Positions 44,966-56,355 of a DNA stretch of 64,000 nucleotides are shown here, piece after piece (position 1 is the stretch's first letter; each line of letters begins with the position of its first letter). The notes under the pieces were generated by a model. The model worked only from the letters and a program-made list of their open reading frames with translations. It was not told the origin of the DNA and made no database searches. The translations under genes and the position numbers were made by a program. The DNA comes from Laccaria trichodermophora (Eukaryota; Basidiomycota; Agaricomycetes; Agaricales; Hydnangiaceae): NCBI GenBank assembly GCA_018417955.1, contig JACTVC010000027.1:496001-560000 (forward strand), in the 5' to 3' direction.

Positions 44966-46773
44966 ATGCCCCAGAGCCAAAGGCCGACAGCAAGTTCTAC
45001 CTCGGGGACTGCTGTTGATGAAGAGGCCACATCTCAGCTGCCGCCGACGTTGGGCAGTGAGCTTCCTGCTACGAGCGTCTCGGCGCCCGTGAAGAGGAGA
45101 GCTGGAAGGCCTAGAAACGATCCTACCTCAATGAGTGCGCCGCCCGAGGGCAATCCACAAACTAACGCGACTCCAACCCCAAAGTCCTCAAGATCTTCAA
45201 TGGTTTTGAGGGATAGGACTCCCATGGTAAGAGCCCCCACCCAAGGCCCGAGGGAAGAAGGAGGTTCAGAAGGTGCCACAGACCCAAGGCTGCAGTGGTT
45301 TCTGGAAAAAAAAGCCGAGGTAAGCTTCTCTACACTGTTGTACCTGTTTTTACAGAGGGGTGCTCATTAGCTATTGTAGGGCCCGTGTCAGAGATGTGGT
45401 ACGGAGAGTATCGAATGCGTCCCTGGGGATGCCTACGCATGTGAACGATGCTCTTCAAAAAAGCAATCGTGCTCCTATATCCTTCCCCATCCGAGGGCAG
45501 CATCGCGAAAGACAGATCCCAAAGGTGGGAAACCCGACTCCAAAGATCCAGCGAATGAAGTAAGTTTTCTAGGTAGATTATAGTTGGACGAAGCGCCCTT
45601 CACTTGTCACAGACGCCGCCGGTCCCAGAAGCAAAGGAGTGGGAAGATTTGAAGGAGGCCAAACAGCAGTGGTTCAAGACTGAGTTGGCAAAGGTAAGTA
45701 TGATCAATGCTATTTGGATCATTGGCGCTCACCGAATGCTGCAGGGACCTTGCGCAAGATGTGCTGCCGAGAAGGTTCAATGCATCATGCCAAAAGGCAT
45801 ATACGCCTATAGGTGTCAACGATGTATCAAGAGAAAGACCAGATGTTCGTATCTTCTCCCCAATTCGATAATGGAGCTGTACAAAACACCTCCTCAAGCT
45901 GATGAACCGGACGAGGTAAGCAAACGACCATGCTTTCATATCGGCCAACCGGAGTTGAATGGTCTGACTTCTACCTAACAGGAGGAGGATGAGACGCTAT
46001 CAGAACCTCCCAGCGCACCACCTCCGCCAAGCTCTGAGCTCAAAGAGGCACAAATTAAAATCATTGAACTTCAAGCCCTGCTCGCGGAGGCTAAAGCTGA
46101 TCGAGACGATGCACTGCGCAGAGGTGCTGAGCTGGAGCACGAAGCCAGGTGCAAAGATGCGGTCATCCGGAAGATAGAGGGGGAGAAGAAGGCCGAAGCA
46201 GATTCAAAACGGCGGGGGCTTAAGCGGGCGGAGGATCTTTACCTGACGGAGAAGGAAGCGAAGGAGCGGTTGGAGGAGGCGGTGGAGAAGCTCACGAAGG
46301 AGGTCGAGAAACTTCAGGAGGCAACAGAGTCAAACGACTCGGAGAGAGAGACGAGGGATAAGGAATTTGTGGAGTTGAAGGAGAAGCTTGAGGTTGCTGA
46401 TGGTCTGGTGACTGGTAGGTTTGAGTTGAGTTTTCTTCGGTCCATCCGGACTAACGGCACTGTCTTTTGCGTAGACCTCCGAGAGGACCTCGACGAGAGC
46501 ATGCTCTCCCTCCAAGTCCGCATCGACGACGAGGTGTATAAGCTCCGCATGATAGCGGGGACCCTCAAAGATTCCGAAGAGGGCCGCCGAATCCAAGGAA
46601 GCGTGCAGAAACTCGAGAGGGTCGTCGAGGCTTGCAAGGCTCGTCGGATCCTGGGTTCTTCTATAGATCAGAAGCCGTTCTTTGCCAAAAAGAGAGAGCT
46701 GGAGGAGTATGGGGGTGAGGTGATAGAAGTGGACGGAGATGGGCGAAAGTCAAAGGTCCAACGTGTGTCGTAG
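44966..46773 (+). CDS. Double-Cys6 coiled-coil protein, unit 2 (intact)
   Basis: Six exons (44966-45319, 45380-45559, 45613-45693, 45745-45915, 45982-46414, 46475-46773) give 505 residues. A disordered start includes KRRAGRPR, an AT-hook-like motif. Exon 2 encodes one cysteine cluster (GPCQRCGTESIEC, spacing x2-x6-x7-x2-x6). Exon 4 encodes a second (GPCARCAAEKVQC, spacing x2-x6-x10-x2-x6), followed by basic residues and CSYLLPNS. Both clusters begin with GPC exactly at an exon start, which points to duplication of an exon module. After a Pro-rich linker comes a coiled coil of about 140 residues (IIELQALLAEAKADRDDALR). The C-terminal module is SMLSLQVRIDDEVYKLRMI with LERVVEACKARR. Function unknown; its two Zn2Cys6-like clusters suggest metal binding. 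The copy in unit 1 is truncated. Confidence 0.8.
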
Positions 46774-48544
46774 ACGTCAAGCGCCTTGCGATGAGGGGGG
46801 GGGGGGTGTATAGATGGGACAGTTTCGCATCCAGCTCGCGCTTATTTATACCTTGAACTCTGATTCTTGCGGGGGTGATGGGTTGCTTTCGTTTCTTGTA
46901 ATCAATATATTTCGTACTTCTTGCTATCTATACTTCAGACCAATGTACTACTTTTTCTTGCTCCTATGGCTCTTGACATCATACCACGCCTCTCGTTAGT
47001 ATACCCGTATCGTTATTGTATAAGTCATGTTCCTGCTGCCGGATCCTATAAGGATTGGCAGTACCCCCATAATGGGTGGTATTTCGAAAACAAAGTCGAA
47101 CCCTGAAACGGAGTCGACCGCGGAACGCAAGTTATTGACTGGGTTCATCACGCTCCAATCTCCAGCCACGTGGGGGTCTTGGCCTCCATAGCTGGACCAA
47201 AGTAGCCTTATACTACTCATCAATGGTCGAGCTAGGTGAAACGGATGGTGGGGTTCGCCATTGAACGGCCATTCATTCTACCTGAGCGTGGTATGGCACT
47301 AGGACTTCATGAACGAGATGGGGCTTAACGACGAATGACAAATAGGAAGAGAACGGACAAGGAATCTGCCTTTTTATAGGAAAGACTTGCTTTGGAGATG
47401 TGCCGTTTGTTGTCGCTTCGTTGGAGAGTTCCTCCAACACGGAAACTAGGGACAAGGCTGTAGAAGGCCCAGCATGATGCTGAGGGAAAACATCGTCGTC
47501 GAAGCCTCGAACGTCCCTGTGGGGGAAGGGGAGGGCGAAAAGCAGGATAGAAAGGCAACTGTAAAGAGGAGGAGATCTGCGGGAGAAGTGAGGTAGCTTG
47601 CCAAAGTGGAAATTACAATGCTTACACATGGATGGAGACTCCTTGAACATCACGATAGGTCGCGTCAGTATCATAAGGGATGGCGAAACCAGGGCGATCC
47701 TGAGTTTCTCCAAGACATGAAGCTTTTCGAGCAACCAATGCTTCTCATGGCCCGTTTCTGCCCCAGGCTTTTCGGCTTTCCCTTGCAAAAGGACGGAAAT
47801 AAGCGGCGTGAAAACGAAGCAGGCTGCTATAAGCCCCGGTGGATCCATCGCCAGCCAACGACGGGAGCATGCCCATTCACGAAGGGGTCCAAAAGGGATC
47901 ATGCTATCGCTGAACTTCTAACAGCGACATCGAGCAAAGAGCGCGACAGTCGGGAGCTAATTAGAAGTCGAGATCATGGAATGAAAGTAACGATGACCTC
48001 ACCGCGCCAACTCCCAGTCATCTCTTGGGGATCTTCACCAGTGGCAAGGTTCAACTGTAACCCTCAGATACTACATACCTGACCTCTGAGAGGTAGACGA
48101 CGAAAAAATGACTGCAGGATTCTTGAACGACCAAACACCTAGCCGCCGAAGGGGTAATATCGCCACTTCTAAAAAAAGATGAGTTGAGGAAAGGATTTGT
48201 GGTTACATAAAACATTTTTTACAACGAGACGGTTGCGATTGAGTACATCACGTGACTATACACCAGGTAAACACTATAAAAGACTACAAAAGTCACTACA
48301 AAACATTGCCTCCGACCACCCACATCTTGACCCACATACTACCGACGAAGAATTAGGTCTTCCAAACTTCCCTCCTTTGCCAGTGCATAAGAAGGTGACG
48401 TTGAAGCTGTCCAGAAAGACATCGACCACGCGAATTTGGAATTGGAGTGAATGAACGAGGAGATCGTCCGCACACTTGTTACTAACTAAAGCAAAACACC
48501 CGAAAAGTTAACGTCAAGCGATCAAGTCTTTTCTTGCACTGCAG
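46774..48544. other. Gene-poor stretch
   Basis: Two overlapping frames on opposite strands (47902-47273 minus, 209 codons; 47606-48082 plus, 158 codons) are the longest. Neither has a recognisable motif or credible introns. A run of ten or more G lies just after the double-Cys6 gene, near 46797. Confidence 0.4.
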
Positions 48545-49189
48545 AAACAGAATTTTCCACCTTCCAGTGGTCATTGGCCTCCGACAGATGTCTTGCTAAA
48601 GATCTTCTCGATCGTTTCGCCCTTGGTTTCACCTGACTGTGTCACTATCTCGGCGACTTCAGGTTTTTCCTGGCAGCTTGCCTACATCTGTAAACTGTGG
48701 AGAGAAACGGCGTGGTTATTCGTTACACTTGGCTTTTGCGAAAAACAATTAACCAAGCGATGGATCAGGCAAGCGTGCAAACTCCTCAAGATTTGCGTTG
48801 CGCGCTCCAGAAAATACCCACTGTCAATTCAATTGTATGGGAACACAAAACATACGAAAGGAACCGGGAATATTGAAGGTTGCTTTGCAATCATTGAAAA
48901 GTTATTTCAGTTTGGCCAGCTGCAGACGCCGACGCATTTTCTCCTCGAACTTTCAATCTTGGGGCGGCTTTCTCCATATATTAATCTCACCCAATTTGGC
49001 GTCATTGGAACTTATGGCGCCTCCAGGCCTCCCGAGTCACCTGTTCAGACCCCGACCGAAGGATGGCCACGAATCACACGTATGAGATCACCAGGTTTCG
49101 GTATTGATTCAGCCGATTTTTCCGGAACTCTCCTGATACAAATTTCTTTGGGAAGTTCGCTTGTTATTATATCACTCCGAACCTTCTGA
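48545..49189 (+). pseudogene. F-box-like gene remnant
   Basis: An open frame without a start codon opens after a possible acceptor (CACTGCAG) and reads WPPTDVLLKIFSIVSPLVSP, then QLAYICKLWRETAWLFVTLG. The pattern 'P-x-D/E-V/I-L-x-x-I-F' followed by 'V/I-C-x-x-W-R-x-x-A' is that of F-box domains in the large Agaricomycete F-box families, which link substrates to SCF ubiquitin ligases. Later text (GNTKHTKGTGNIEGCF) has no recognised repeat. Downstream, pieces that could continue the protein are in shifting frames up to about 49900. I read it as a decayed gene; an intact gene with introns I missed is possible. Confidence 0.35.
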
Positions 49190-52100
49190 CCCTTTTTTAA
49201 TCACAAAAAAGGCATACTGTGGATTTGACAATTTCTTGCGATAGTAGTATCTTTTGCAGTGCTCATGTTGCTCTATTACTTATTTCAGTGTATCTGAGCA
49301 CCTTTCAACAAGAGGCCTTCTCTCAATTATGGGTTCACTCCACATGTCAAGTATCTTGACTTTTTCACTGGTCAAAGATCGCCAATGTGGGAACACAAGC
49401 CGGATCTCACCCTTCTTCTCCTTCTTCAACCCTTTAATTTCGGTGATTGAACGTCTGTCGACGTATACGAAGATGATTGTCGAGACCAGGGTAAACTTCC
49501 TCAAGGGGCACGGTTCTTCTCCCGCGACGGGAGGAAGTTCCGAAATTTCAACCTTCACCTGTGTGGATAGAACTTGAACACAGAACAGCAATTGTCCGGA
49601 CTTATTCAAGAATTTGGTAGATTGAAGGTGGATTTTCACGGCGACCGCTATCCTAACGCCTTGTACTAGCATCTTCCATTCTTTCAGAGACGAGTGCCAA
49701 CCTTAGAAACGCTCAGTTTCGCATCAACACTGGCAGTAATTTGGAGCAGTTTTATATCAATATCGAGATATCGTATCTATCAAAAAGTTGTCTTTATCCG
49801 AAAGAGAGAAAACAACCTGATGGAAACGAATAAGAGGGAAAGGAAGGAAGGAAAACATCAAAACCTACGGAAAAGAAGGCGCCCGGACGAAAGTAGAAAT
49901 TCCATGTAGCCGAATCCTGTATTCAATTCCCCGTAGCCGTTTCAAAACGCGCCCCAGCTCCCATTGTAACGAAATTCAAGCGGCATAGGCGCAACCGCTG
50001 AAAAAAGAAGTATCAACTGCTCCATAAAAGGGCCGATCATCATGACACGCGGCCACAAGCTCCTGGGTGCCTGGCAGTGGAAATGCACTGGATTACTTGA
50101 AAGTGCGGCTGCCTGATCGTGACCGCATGAAGGTTTTCTTGACCATGGCGGTAGCGGCGTAGTTTGAGCATGGAACGGTGACACAAGTTGCCCGAGACGA
50201 CCACGAGAATCATTGAGCATCCAAAGACCACCAGGCCCATCCAGATTTATAAAGGACCTCGGCGTAGGCGTCGACGCAGTGAACGTCAAAATGGGCAGGG
50301 CTAATGGCATAATCTTGAAACGTTGTAAATAAAAATATCTTTGTGATGACTGGGGAGAAGGTGCAGCTGACATCATGTCTTTCTTTCCTCTGCAGCCAAT
50401 GCCCAGACTCAGAGGATGCCCAACTTGGCGGTGACGAATGTGATTAAGGTGATCCCGTCGTTTAAGCCTGGGACAATGCTGAAAGTGGGAAGGAGTTGAC
50501 TGGCCGCCAGCTCTCGCGTGTACCATGTGCCAACCCAGTCGCCAATCCGAGTCAATTCCCCGACATGTGCAGAACGCCGATGTAGATATTGTCTGCCAAA
50601 GCGATCCAAGGTTGTTTTTTATTGAGAACACCTTGCACTTTGCCATTGTTCCTGATTATGCAGAGAATACGGTGAGCCTAATGTAAATAAAAAACCAAGC
50701 CAACCTGGCCCTCTGCGCCACCTTAACAGAGCCTCAAGGGACTTGTCGCTCTGGAGCACTGTCTTATCGGAAATACAACGACGGCAGCCAAGGACGTTAT
50801 TAATTCTTGGAAAAAGGTCAGTCAATGGAAGGAAGTCAGGATTCACAGGAAGGCCGATTCACCTTAACAAACTGGCTTAAAACGCTAGCGGAGAAGAGGG
50901 AAAATGACAACGACAACCAGCACGAAACCATATCCTTCTCCCGCCAGATACCAATGTTTAGCTCATCTATTGGGGTCCTCAAGTCGCGAGCACTCGTGCC
51001 TGTGGTCTCAATTGAGTAGTTGGGGAGGTGAAAGTAGTCGACTTCAAAAGTATTGAATGAAGAGCCTCAGGTTAAGGGTCCTGTTGTAGGTTGTTGGGCC
51101 GACTTGTAGGCGTTTCAAGATGGCTGCGGAAGATAGCGAGAGGACGACGTAGGCAATGGGAAGACGTTGGGAAGACGGAGAAACAGCCATTGGTTCCCAA
51201 GACCATCATGCTGATGACAACACTTTGAGATGTCTTGCGCCGTAACACCCATAGCTCTCAGGAGGTCTCATCATCAATGATGAGAATATTTTCTGCTCAC
51301 AAGCATATCAAAATGGGGCTGAGCGGGTCGAAATGAAGCAGATAATTCACAAAAAATCAGAGCGGAATCGAGTAGTGATGAGTTTTTTGTGAGTGCAAGG
51401 AGACATTTATCAATCGTCCAGAATATCTTTCCGACCGAGAGACGAGGCCCCAGGGATGTCGGTCGGCAGAGGAACTCTGTAGTCATCAATGCCTCCCGGG
51501 AACTAGCGACCACGGACCAATTAATTTGGTTCCGAACTTGCTTCCAAGTCGGTGTAGACAGCCCAGGGCAAATGGACTACCCTTACAAGAGGGGGAACCA
51601 TATGTCCTAGTGATCTATTTCGGCGGGAATTGTAGGAGGGTGAGATAGTTTTAATCAAGTGCGAGAAAGGGGGTGAGTAAAACTTTGCCCCATCACCTTC
51701 CGTTTGACTGGAAGCACAAGAGTGAAAAATCATAAACCAGCAACTCCGACAGTCTCGTAGGAGATCGACGATTGCAGCCGGCAGTGCCCACGCCCAATAT
51801 CCTTTTGGAGGCTTCGCGCCGACAGTCCAAACCTCAATCTCGGCGTGAACCGTATTAAGCCGGCGCCAGGGTGGGTTCGCGAAACTCCACCATATCATGT
51901 CTTAATCTATTCCCAGCGCTAACAGTGAAGTTTGCGCTGAATATTCAGAAGAACGTAAACTGACGTGGGTCCAAGGTACGGGAGAAAAGACTTTACAAGG
52001 TGGTGAAGACTCGATGTATTCCGGGATGTGAGGTACGCATGTGGTGGCCGCACTCGGTTGTAGCCATTGACGGTGATGGGCATGGCTGGGCATGACCCAT

Positions 52101-54539
52101 GCTGAAACGGCTACGTCGCGATGACCTAGCAGTCGGGATACGCGATGCGGGGCAAGCAGGGAGGCATCAAAGTCTGGGCGTGTAATCCCTTTGAGGAAAT
52201 GGTGCGTCAAGAAATTTTTGAGTAATAAAACGCGGAGATGTGCAACGAGCGATATCAACGGGGGCTGGATTGATTGGAACCAATCGTCCTACGCATGGAT
52301 CTGAATGAGTCTAGTCAGGTCGCGGACAAGGCCGTATTAGTACTGTCTCCGGTGGAAGGCAGCTGCATAAGAAAACATACCGACTGGAAGGCGATATCGA
52401 TGACATGATCCAAAGGCGGCCAGTGGGAAAAAGATAATTATATTTTTACGTTGGAATCCATGACACCACAGCTTTTTGCATCTCGGATTCCTTTATGCTG
52501 CGGTCTACTAATAATCAGTGATGTAACGTTTCTGTGAACAAAGGGAGAAGGTCCTAACAGATGACAGGCTCTCACTGTTAATCGTCCCGCGACTCCGCCG
52601 GAAGCCGATCACCCGAGTTCATATGCGCCCACTGGGTGGAATGGGCTGGGCCTTTTCATGGATGAGTTGAGCCGCGTTCACGTTGATCTTAATGGCGCCG
52701 ATTGAGAGAGTTGTCAAAATACTCTGATCGCAAGCACTGGAAAGGAGGTCCGTGCCAGTGACGGCCGGCGTCCCTGTGAGTGTGTATGGTACGGGCCGTG
52801 TTGCCACAGGATCGCCAAAAAGACGCCAGTCATGAGGAGAAGTAGCACCAGCCTACCTCGAGCGCTCGTCCCTCAGAAATTGAATATTTCAGCCCGAACG
52901 AGGCGGACTTTACGCAGGCTGAGGTGCTTTCCGTTGACTGTCTTGTCTTGTTCATGACGATAGAGGGCGACACGGATGACGAGGCCATCCTTGGTATTTC
53001 TTTGTCGTTGGAGTTTCCGAGGAGAGGTTGAGCTTTTTTTTTAGCTTGCGCCTGACGTAATCCAGTGTGACACAAAACCCGTCACAAAAGAACGCTCAAT
53101 GCCGTTTCAAAACTTCACCTCTCATAGGCCTTACAAAACCTATAAAATGCTACGAGTGTTCCTTGCATTGTGCTGTGGCTGTGGACCACAAATATATAGA
53201 ATTCATCAACCCTCATAAAATCCAATGAATGGAGCTTTCAAAACTTGAGGGGTCTTGCAATTGTGGTAATCCAACTTTTTCTGGTTTTGTTGAACAAAAC
53301 CAGAAATGTACTCATTGTATATACTTAGTATGTGCTTGAATATCTTCTATGAGTTTGAGAAAAACTAATGCAACAAGATTGTTTTGTGTCGTTGACCCGG
53401 TTGTGTCAACACTTGATGAGTAGCGACGGGCAACATCGACAAAAATCATTTTCGCCATTAGCCGCGAAGCATCACGATGATGTGCAAAAGTAAGTATGCT
53501 ATCAACGGATCATTACATATTTGCGCTTGTTGTGTGCGATGCCGAAGATAGCGGATGACAAGTTGGTGACGCCGAAACGTCAACGCCTCAACTCTTCTGG
53601 AAAGAAACATCTAGATGCAGACTAGGATCATATTGGCTCGTAATAAAAAAGTGTGCAGAACAATGCGATTTATTCGCTACACAGTTATAAAAATTAGAGT
53701 AATCTTACAACGTCCGTCCACAATTCGGTTAACTTTCTTCGCCAGGGTTCTGGCACAAAAATTAGAACGTTTTCGACCAGACGTTTCACAACATTTGTAT
53801 GTACCATGTGTGTTGCCAATAGTAGCCTAAAATTGCAATCGATTGATTACAATCCACCTGGGCGGTTTTTGTGCTTAGTGTCCGACTTTGGTTGTTACTG
53901 ACAGGAGTTGTTGCAATCTTCAACTCATTGATTCATGATGGTGAGGGCTTGCGGGGAACGCACCAGAAGCTCAGCGACGAAGTGCGCGATTAGATTTTTA
54001 CGACATTCCGTGAACCCTTGCCCCAATGCCCCCACATTTCGGAGCTTTCCCCTTCCTCTCAACTTCCGCGCCCCAAAGATTCTCGTTCCCGACAAAGAAT
54101 ACTCTGGCTGCAGTGTAAAATAAAATTGTATACATAAAATCGTCTAAATAATATTCTTTTGTATGATGACTTATTATCCACAGGGTCACCAATTAGATGA
54201 AATGCAGGGTGCAACAAAACCTTCGGAAATTAACCGAGACCTAAGAGCTAGGATAACGTACAGGCCAATCATCGTCGGTGTGTTGTCGCTTGGAAAACTC
54301 AGGGAATGGTCATAAAGCGGCGTATCTCTGGTCAGGTGCTATCAGGAACAACCGAATGAGGAAAGAACACTCTTTGACTGTGTGGGACGCTTCTCAAAGC
54401 ACCGCCTGCCTGATCACCCCGTTCCCACTCTGTCACGTCGTCTCGGCATTTTCCTTCGACATCGCTTTCCTTTAAATATACCCCATGAATCTTCTGACCT
54501 GCCTGCCACCCAGTGACCAACTTGATCTGTCTCATTATT
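49190..54539. other. Long gene-poor stretch
   Basis: No recognised genes in over 5 kb. The longest frame is on the minus strand (50646-49942, 234 codons) and has no domain I know. Frames of 118-125 codons lie at 51521-52258 (minus). The part around 53100-53900 is AT-rich and contains a perfect palindrome at 53278. The look is of decayed coding or transposon sequence, but I could not identify a source. Confidence 0.45.
53278..53306. repeat. Perfect 14-bp inverted repeat
   Basis: TTTCTGGTTTTGTT, one base G, then AACAAAACCAGAAA. The arms match at all 14 positions. It lies in AT-rich non-coding sequence. Confidence 0.85.
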
Positions 54540-55780
54540 ATGCCTCGCGCACACAAGACATACGATGCCATCCCAAAGTTACCCATCGAATATCTACAGT
54601 TCCAAGTCGACGAAAAATCGGAACCGATGCTCCTCCAGATATTTCAAGAAAGGGGAACGGATCGAGAATTAATTTGTTGTGATCTATGCCACCAACACCT
54701 TCCTCTGACGAGCAAGAGATCTCTTGTGACATTGACAAAGCACAGGGGGAAGGGCGAATGCACGAAATTAATTGATAGGAAGGAAAAGGAAGCGACACGG
54801 GAAGAGGCTGTAGCGGAGGCGGAGAAGGTTTTTGCAGAATTATTTCCGACTACAGGTAGGAGTCAGAGCCAATGGAACCCACATGAGGGTAGCCCCAACG
54901 TCGTCGAGAGTCCGGTGGAAGCCAAGGTGGGTATGAGCGATTTTTGTGAACGAACAGGTGCGTCTGACTATTACAGGTGGAGCCATGCGAGCCCTCCGAT
55001 CTGCGTCAACCTGATCCAGTGACACCGGAAAACGATGCGCGCCCACCAGAATCTGAGTCGGGCGTCGTACAACCCGCTCAAGATCCCGTCGACAATATTT
55101 CAGAATTAAGAGCACTCGTCGAGAAGGCTACCTCAGAACGGGATGAAGGACTAGCTACGATCAGGACGCTGGAGAGGTGGTACCGTCGAAGTTGCGAGAA
55201 GGAGAAGAAGGCGGAGAGCGCCAGGGAAGCAGCTGAGAGAGATTTATACCGGCTGCGCGTCGAGATTACGCATGAATACCAAAAGAGGATAAGTGCAGAA
55301 GCTGGGGTGTCGAACCTACGCGTCGACGTAGAGAGGTTGCAAAGGGACTTGGCGGTCCAGAAATCGGCTTATGAGAAAGCCACGGAGATCAAGGATAAAG
55401 AAATTAAAGGTCGTTTCAGCTTCATGGATACCAGAGTCTCGCGACCACTCACAACTTATTCGACAGAACTGGAAGAAAACCTTGCCTCCATTGAAGATAA
55501 AAATATGCTGTTTTGTCAATTACGCGTCGACGCCGAGGTCGACAAACTAGAGGAACTTTTGTCTTCTGAGCACTTGAAGGACTCCGATCAGAAAGTTCGA
55601 TTGATGCTTGAAGAAAGCCACCGCGGCCTGCGGCAGATTGTGCGCGAGTGCAAGGCGGCACGACCTCCACGATCAAATATCATTCAAAGGATCCTGCCTA
55701 TAACGAAGCGAGAAATAAGTGTGGACGAGGAGGACGAAGAAGGGCCTACGAGGGGCGCTAAGGCTGCGCGCGTTGCGTAA
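54540..55780 (+). CDS. Coiled-coil family protein with a different Zn-finger-like front end
   Basis: Three exons (54540-54926, 54977-55409, 55467-55780) give 377 residues. The start is MPRAHKTYDAIPKLPIEYLQ. Instead of the six-cysteine cluster it has a CCDLC ... H ... HRGKGEC pattern at about residues 44-70, a C2HC-type zinc-binding candidate. A middle linker rich in Glu and Pro leads to a coiled coil (ERWYRRSCEKEKKAESAREA) and then the C-terminal module: MLFCQLRVDAEVDKLEELLS, HLKDSDQKVRLMLEESHRGL, VRECKAARPP and a basic end. This module is clearly homologous to the end of the next gene (56356) and more distantly to those at 43222 and 44966. It therefore looks like a swap of N-terminal domains onto a common tail. 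Function unknown. Confidence 0.78.
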
Positions 55781-56355
55781 ACTTGGTTGAGTAGATTGAG
55801 TGCGTGGTATCTTTAGTAGATGCGTCCTTCCTATTGAACGGAAGTTTTTCCTGCCAGGCCTATTTATTAGTATCACCGCGATAATCAGATATCCGAGGTG
55901 AATCGGATAAGCCTTGAGTTGGGTGCACAGTCTTGTGATGTCGCTTAACCTGATGCGGTGCGCAAACTTGGAATGTGGTCTTGGGTGAAGCTTGAATTTG
56001 CCACTCCGCGAAATGGTGACAAGAGCCCGATGCGCCTTTCAACTGACCTTACGTCATCTGCAATGTACTATTTAGTATTTGCACATGTTATCTGCTTTCA
56101 GTCTTTGCCCTTCTGCTGCCTTCTGAAGAAATCCTTTTTGTTCTAACGATCGCACGGACGGTACTTCTGAACAAGTAATTGCTTTCTCTCTCATTTTTTT
56201 TGATAATAACGACTGAGGGTATCTCACTGAGTGGCGCCACAAAGAACACTCTGTCGCGACCCTGTACCCCGTTGTTGGGAATCCATGCCACCCTGTACCA
56301 ATACTAATTCGGTGTTCCTCTTGGTCAACAACCTTCAGGAAGCGTCCTCGTTCAA
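55781..56355. other. Spacer between two coiled-coil genes
   Basis: Non-coding 575 bp. The true 5' end of the next gene may lie here if it has an exon upstream of 56356. Confidence 0.4.

Larger units (their letters stand above)
33105..46123 (+). repeat. Segmental tandem duplication, unit 2
   Basis: Direct repeat of 19138-33102 over 13,019 bp. It contains a 1592-bp transposon (41545-43136) absent from unit 1 and lacks the stretch of about 3 kb at 23556-26680. Two bases (CT, 33103-33104) lie at the junction and belong to neither parent. Confidence 0.92.

Noticed and set aside
45380..45915. Cysteine clusters as PHD, RING or LIM fingers
   Set aside because: The spacing x2-x6-x7-10-x2-x6 with no histidine fits the Zn2Cys6 pattern rather than these families.
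46795..46808. Run of G after the double-Cys6 gene as a regulatory or telomere-like tract
   Set aside because: A single homopolymer run; no repeats of a unit, and it is prone to sequencing error.
53615..53830. Basic 71-codon frame in the AT-rich island
   Set aside because: No recognisable domain, and composition follows the local AT bias.
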